DNA of 64,000 nucleotides from Alicyclobacillaceae bacterium (GTDB lineage Bacteria; Bacillota; Bacilli; Kyrpidiales; Kyrpidiaceae): NCBI GenBank assembly GCA_029961045.1, contig JASBVN010000020.1, positions 32,575 to 96,574 of the forward strand, read 5' to 3'. Shown piece by piece: positions 59,284 to 64,000 of this stretch (position 1 is its first letter; each line of letters starts with the position of its first letter). The notes under the pieces were generated by a model. It saw only the letters and a program-made list of their open reading frames with translations, ran no database searches and was not told where the DNA came from. The position numbers and the translations under genes were made by a program.

Positions 59284-60718
59284 GCCCGTTCACCACCCGG
59301 ATCACATCGAACTGCGGCAACCGGTACGCCCCGACCCGCACCGATCCCTCTTTCCACTCGATCCGGTACGGCACGTCGGGCTCGTCCGCCCGCACCACCG
59401 CCAGGATCAGCCGGATAAAATCCTCCACCCCGCCGATCTTCAGCTCCCCCGACGCGATGCGGTCCCGTTCGCCGAGTTGCGCCATGAGAAAGGCGATCAC
59501 CTCCCGCCGGCTGAACCCGCGGCGAAACTGCCGCCTCATCTCCCGGAGCTCGGCTTCGAACTCCTTTTCCGCCTCCGCCGGGCGCACCCGCAAAGGCCGG
59601 GGCGGTTCCCGCCGCCGGGCCTTCGGCTCCCGGTACAAGGATCCTTCATCGACGACCGCCACCCGGTACACCGGCAGCGCTTCCCGGAGTTCCTCGAGAA
59701 CCGGCGTTTCTTCATCAGCCTTGTCCAGCGGGGGCAGGGCCTTGAGCACTTCGATCAATTTGCCCTTGACATCCCGGTCGGTGTTGAGGAGATACTGGAG
59801 CCGTTCCGCGGCGGCCCGGCTGTAATTGGAATTGCGCCGGTCGATCTCCCGGAGCAGGCCGTCCATCGACTGGTAACTGTCGCGGACAAAATCGATCATG
59901 CGCAGGATCTCCATGCGGCCGTCCGCATCTTCCCGGCTCCCCCGGTGCAGCAGCATCGACCGGTGCAACTGCTCCAAGACCTGGGGATCCTGCATCCAGC
60001 GGCGCAAAAACTGGAGAATCCTGGGGCGAAACCGGTGGACGCTGTCCACCGTTTTGAGGGGGTGGTAGGTTTTGAGCGCCACCTCCACCTGATACTGATC
60101 GAAATGCTCGGCCAGGAGCTCCCGCACCTCCTGGCGGTGTTGGAGATTCTGATAAAATTGACGCATGTTGTGCAACAGGGACCGCAGGCTGTCCCGCAGC
60201 GCCGCCGTATTGTCATAGGCGCCCCGCAGGGCCTGGAACATAAAATCGTCCCGCTCCTCGTCGGCGGTTTTCAGGGCGGCGTACGTGTTGTAGACAAAGG
60301 AGTGGTAGGGTTTCTCCTCGGGATGCACGATCCGGTAGAAGGTCTCCAGCAGCTCCGCCGCATAATCGGGAACCTCCAGCACCTCCTCAAAGGTCGTGTG
60401 GTCGGTGGCCGTCTGCAACCATCCGGTCTCCACCAGCCGCCGGACGAGAAGGTGCGCCCGGCCGGACAGAGTCGCCATCTCTCCGGCCCCCTCGCCGGAC
60501 ACATCTCCCTCCGGCACGCCGTCTTGGGAAACGTCCCACTCCATCATCTCCCGCTCCATCGACGCCACCAACGCGACCACCAGATCCGACCGCCGGATCT
60601 GCAGCTCTCTTCGATAGACCTCCCGCAGGACCATCAGCGCCGAAAAATACAGGCGCCGGTTTTTCGACGCCAGAATCGAAAAGAGCGATTCTCCCGCCAC
60701 ATCAAAGATCGAAGCCAC
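59267..60718 (-). CDS. jetA: Wadjet MukF/kleisin-like subunit JetA
   Basis: MASIFDVAGESLFSILASKNRRLYFSALMVLREVYRREL; first gene of the JetABCD operon; GTG start. Confidence 0.87.
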   Translation of the reverse strand: MASIFDVAGESLFSILASKNRRLYFSALMVLREVYRRELQIRRSDLVVALVASMEREMMEWDVSQDGVPEGDVSGEGAGEMATLSGRAHLLVRRLVETGWLQTATDHTTFEEVLEVPDYAAELLETFYRIVHPEEKPYHSFVYNTYAALKTADEERDDFMFQALRGAYDNTAALRDSLRSLLHNMRQFYQNLQHRQEVRELLAEHFDQYQVEVALKTYHPLKTVDSVHRFRPRILQFLRRWMQDPQVLEQLHRSMLLHRGSREDADGRMEILRMIDFVRDSYQSMDGLLREIDRRNSNYSRAAAERLQYLLNTDRDVKGKLIEVLKALPPLDKADEETPVLEELREALPVYRVAVVDEGSLYREPKARRREPPRPLRVRPAEAEKEFEAELREMRRQFRRGFSRREVIAFLMAQLGERDRIASGELKIGGVEDFIRLILAVVRADEPDVPYRIEWKEGSVRVGAYRLPQFDVIRVVNGRGLVG

Positions 60719-60770
60719 GTCTTCACCCCACCCGCCCGGGGACCTCCTCCCGTCCCGTTCCGTTTACTCC

Positions 60771-60799
60771 ATCATACGGGAAAGATTTTGATTCTACAA
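60771..60799 (-). promoter_or_regulatory. Candidate promoter of the jetABCD operon
   Basis: Minus strand TTGTAG-N17-TATGAT. Confidence 0.6.
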
Positions 60800-61045
60800 T
60801 GGAGGATTTACACCACCAGCGGTCCCCGAAAATCCACCGCCCTACGGCGGCCACGGCCCGGAGGACGTCACCGGTAGCCCTACCTTACCACCTCTTCGAC
60901 AAAAATCGTCAAATCGAACAGCCCGGACCACCTCGCTTTCCCTATCCACCCATTTTGCCGGATTCCTCAGGCACAGGAGGCTTTCGTTTCCTGTCCGCTT
61001 TCCGTTACAATGGGACACAGATCCGCGATGGGGAGGGGCGCGACC

Positions 61046-61396
61046 GTGAATGGTCAGGAAGGAGAAAATGAACAAATTATTCAATATATTTTGAAAATAA
61101 AAGATATGCTGATCCAGTTTCGTGAGGAGGTCCGTGAGCACTTTGCCCAAATCGACAAACACTTCGAGCGAATCGACAAGTGGTTCGAACAGATCGATAG
61201 GCGCTTTGAACAAATGGAGGAACGCTTCCGGAAGATGGATACTCATAAGGAACGGGTGCAACAGTTGGATGAACGGCTGGAACGGGTGGAACACAGAGTG
61301 GATAAAATCCACGACCACATGGAATACTTGAAGGAAAAAGTCATGGAGCACGACCAGGAAATTTTTCACATAAAACGAAAGTTGTCCGGACGTTGA
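61046..61396 (+). CDS. Coiled-coil protein (paralog of 53492..53854)
   Basis: VNGQEGENEQIIQYILKIKDML...FEQIDRRFEQMEERF...MEYLKEKVMEHDQEIFHIKRKLSGR. Confidence 0.75.
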   Translation: MNGQEGENEQIIQYILKIKDMLIQFREEVREHFAQIDKHFERIDKWFEQIDRRFEQMEERFRKMDTHKERVQQLDERLERVEHRVDKIHDHMEYLKEKVMEHDQEIFHIKRKLSGR

Positions 61397-61470
61397 ATCT
61401 TCCCTCCGCCGCTGCAAAAAACCCGCCCGCCCCCAAAGAAGGGAGCCCCGGCGCACCGAGGTGATGAACA

Positions 61471-62091
61471 ATGGCCCGGACCTTCACCCATCAGGAGATT
61501 CGCGAAAAATATGAACGCATGGCCCGCTGGTACGACATCGGCGAAGGAATTCCCGAAGTCTTGGGATTGAGGCGACTTCGGCGGGCGCTGTTGGCCGGGG
61601 CATCGGGCGATGTCTTGGAGGTGGCGGTGGGGACGGGGAAGAATCTGCCCTTTTATCCGGCCGATTGCCGGATCACCGCGGTGGACTTGAGCCCCTCCAT
61701 GATCGAAACGGCCCGCAGGCGCGCCAAACGATTGGGACGGCCCGTCGATTTTCACGTCCAACCGGCGGAGGCGCTGACGTTTCCCGACGGGCGTTTCGAC
61801 ACCGTGGTGTCCTCGATGAGCCTGTGCACCTTTCCCGATCCCGTCCAAGCGCTCCGGGAGATGGCCCGGGTCTGCCGGAAAGGGGGCCGCATCCTGCTGC
61901 TGGAGCACGGGCGCAGCGACCGGGAGTGGTTGGGCCGCTGGCAGGACCGGCGGGCAGACCGGCACGCCGAGACCTTGGGTTGCCACTGGAACCGCCGGCC
62001 TGTGGAATTGATTGAGAAGGCCGGTTTGACCCCGGTGCGAATACGCCGCTTTTTCCTTGGAATTTTCCATATGATCGAGATTGTCGTTTGA
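61471..62091 (+). CDS. Class I SAM-dependent methyltransferase
   Basis: DVLEVAVGTGKNLPFYPADCRITAVDLSPSMIETARRRA. Confidence 0.93.
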   Translation: MARTFTHQEIREKYERMARWYDIGEGIPEVLGLRRLRRALLAGASGDVLEVAVGTGKNLPFYPADCRITAVDLSPSMIETARRRAKRLGRPVDFHVQPAEALTFPDGRFDTVVSSMSLCTFPDPVQALREMARVCRKGGRILLLEHGRSDREWLGRWQDRRADRHAETLGCHWNRRPVELIEKAGLTPVRIRRFFLGIFHMIEIVV

Positions 62092-62127
62092 GGGGAAGGA
62101 CCCGGTACAGACCACGAAATCCTTCGG

Positions 62128-62586
62128 TTAAACCGCCTCACGCGCCCACTCCACGTCCAATTCGACTCCCGCCGCCCGCAACAGGTTGAACACGGGGCAC
62201 CGCCGGTCGACGGTCTCCTGTAGAACCTTTACCCGCTCCTCCGGTTCCGGAGTTTTGACCCACACCCGTACAATCACCCTTTGGAAATACGTCCGGACGT
62301 TCGGTTCGCCCATGAGGCCGCGGAGATCGAGGTCCCCTTTGATTTCGAAACGAATACTCTCCAGTCGAAAATCCAATTCCCTCGCTACGAAATTCGCCAC
62401 TACGTTTTCGCATCCCGCCAAAGCCCCCAGTACGTACTCCAAGGGATTGGCCCCGGCGTCCGATCCGCCCAAGGTCGGCGGCTCATCGATGATAAATTGG
62501 TGGCGTCCCGCACGGAATTCCGTCTTGAGGCCCGAGCTTTCGGCGTTCACCGAAAGGATCAGCCGCTTTTCACTCACCGTACTCAC
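62128..62586 (-). CDS. OsmC family protein
   Basis: NPLEYVLGALAGCENVVANFVARELD, C-terminal RCPVFNLLRAAGVELDVEW. Confidence 0.9.
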   Translation of the reverse strand: MSTVSEKRLILSVNAESSGLKTEFRAGRHQFIIDEPPTLGGSDAGANPLEYVLGALAGCENVVANFVARELDFRLESIRFEIKGDLDLRGLMGEPNVRTYFQRVIVRVWVKTPEPEERVKVLQETVDRRCPVFNLLRAAGVELDVEWAREAV

Positions 62587-62795
62587 CTTCCCTCTTAGAA
62601 TTACCCACCTTCACTATATCGGAACGCCGGCAAAAAATCTACTATTCTAATTGAATCAGTAGGAAATTTATAAATGACTCGGGGCGGGCTCGTTTGCCGA
62701 ACACGGATTGGAGTGGTAGTCTATACCATGAAAACAGTCCCCGGATTCACGCTCCCCATAGGTGTAGCGATCCCCCGTCCGAAGGAGGGAAGACC

Positions 62796-64000
62796 ATGCG
62801 GCCTGATCGGCCGAACACCGCCGAAACCCGGGTTCCCGGCTCCGGAGCGCGCTTCGAAGTCGTCGACATCATCCGCGGGCTCGCCGTCTTCGGCATTCTG
62901 GTCGTGAACATGCAGTTTTTCAATAGCTCCCTGAAGGCGATCTCCCTGAACGCCGAACTGTGGCCCGACAAACGGGATCAAATCGCCCAACTATTGATCG
63001 AAATATTTGCCGAGGGCAAATTCATCTCTATTTTCTCGTTTTTGTTCGGTTACAGCATGATTCTCTTCCGGGAGAGGGTGGAGGGGCGCGGCCTCCGGTT
63101 CGCCCCCCTGTTCGCCCGGCGCCTTCTGGCCCTCGCCGGATTCGGACTGATCCACGGGCTCTTGATCTGGTACGGGGATATCCTGTTTCATTACGCCCTT
63201 TTGGGTTTTGTTCTAATGCTGTTCGCCCGCCGCCGACCGCGCACCCTGTTGGTCTGGTCCGTCGCGCTCCTGGCGTTGTTGCCGGCGCTCGCCTCCGTCG
63301 CCGGAGGACAGCTTCCGGATCCCGAAGCCACCGAAGCGGGACAGCGGGCTATGATCCACGATACCGCCGTATACGGCCGCGGAAGCTGGCTCGAAATCCA
63401 GCGGCAGCGGATCGCCGATTGGACCGCCGAGTGGACCTATTCCGTCACATTCTACCCTCAACTGCTCGGGCTGTTTTTGCTTGGCGCGTATTTTGGGAAA
63501 AGAAAGATTTTGCACGACCCGTCCGCTCACCGGACATGGTTGCGGGTTTTGGGCATTCGATGTCTGATCCTCGGATTCGGCCTGACATCGGTCATGGTCC
63601 TCGCAGAGCGGAACATTTTACCGGCACCGGCCGGCATGGGAGGGATCCTGGTGGCGCTGGGATACCTCGTCGGAGCGCCGCTGCTCGGGCTTGCCTATAT
63701 CTGCATGACGGCCCTCCTGTATTTGCGCGAGCCTTGGAAGCGGCGTTTGAAACCCCTCGGCGCCGTCGGCCGCATGGCGTTTTCCAATTATATCTTCCAA
63801 TCGGTCGTCTGTACGGCGATTTTTTACAGTTACGGATTCGGGCTGTACGGCAAAGTGCCGCCCCTGGCCGGATTGGGACTGGCCGTTGCGCTGTTCGCCG
63901 CGCAACTGGTCGCGAGCCGGTGGTGGTTGCGCACGTTTGCCATGGGTCCTCTGGAATGGGTTTGGCGCCTGGCGACCTACGGACGAGTGCCGCCTTGGAG
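62796..64000 (+). CDS. DUF418 domain-containing membrane protein (no stop before window end)
   Basis: ATG at 62796; FEVVDIIRGLAVFGILVVNMQFF and C-terminal MGPLEWVWRLATYGR; absent from ORF track because open at the window end. Confidence 0.88.
   Translation, partial: MRPDRPNTAETRVPGSGARFEVVDIIRGLAVFGILVVNMQFFNSSLKAISLNAELWPDKRDQIAQLLIEIFAEGKFISIFSFLFGYSMILFRERVEGRGLRFAPLFARRLLALAGFGLIHGLLIWYGDILFHYALLGFVLMLFARRRPRTLLVWSVALLALLPALASVAGGQLPDPEATEAGQRAMIHDTAVYGRGSWLEIQRQRIADWTAEWTYSVTFYPQLLGLFLLGAYFGKRKILHDPSAHRTWLRVLGIRCLILGFGLTSVMVLAERNILPAPAGMGGILVALGYLVGAPLLGLAYICMTALLYLREPWKRRLKPLGAVGRMAFSNYIFQSVVCTAIFYSYGFGLYGKVPPLAGLGLAVALFAAQLVASRWWLRTFAMGPLEWVWRLATYGRVPPW

Overview
A 64-kb high-GC bacterial chromosomal segment, gene-dense and probably from a thermophilic Bacillota (Kyrpidia/Alicyclobacillaceae-like; taxon is inference). 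No rRNA, tRNA, CRISPR array or intact transposon was recognised. Main content in order: a CsoR/CstR-type sulfur operon; a DAP-decarboxylase-fold protein lacking its key active-site residues; a pyruvate dehydrogenase operon; peptidases; a GGDEF/EAL protein; a six-gene acyl-CoA metabolism region behind a sigma-54 promoter and its bEBP; a copper/metal block (multicopper oxidase, divergent two-component system, CDF exporter); pabBC; an antiporter; an R2lox; a six-gene ECF-sigma/ABC operon; and a complete Wadjet (JetABCD) locus flanked by two paralogous coiled-coil genes. The strongest hidden signal is a gene the ORF track misses. At 17679..17975 (minus) there is a 98-codon glutaredoxin-like gene whose CxxC motif reads UGA-Gly-Gln-Cys. 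A perfect 8-bp hairpin with a G-first loop lies 23 nt after the UGA, as expected for a bacterial SECIS, so this is a candidate selenoprotein translationally coupled to a Lin0512-family gene. All homology calls come from reading motifs by eye; no search was run.
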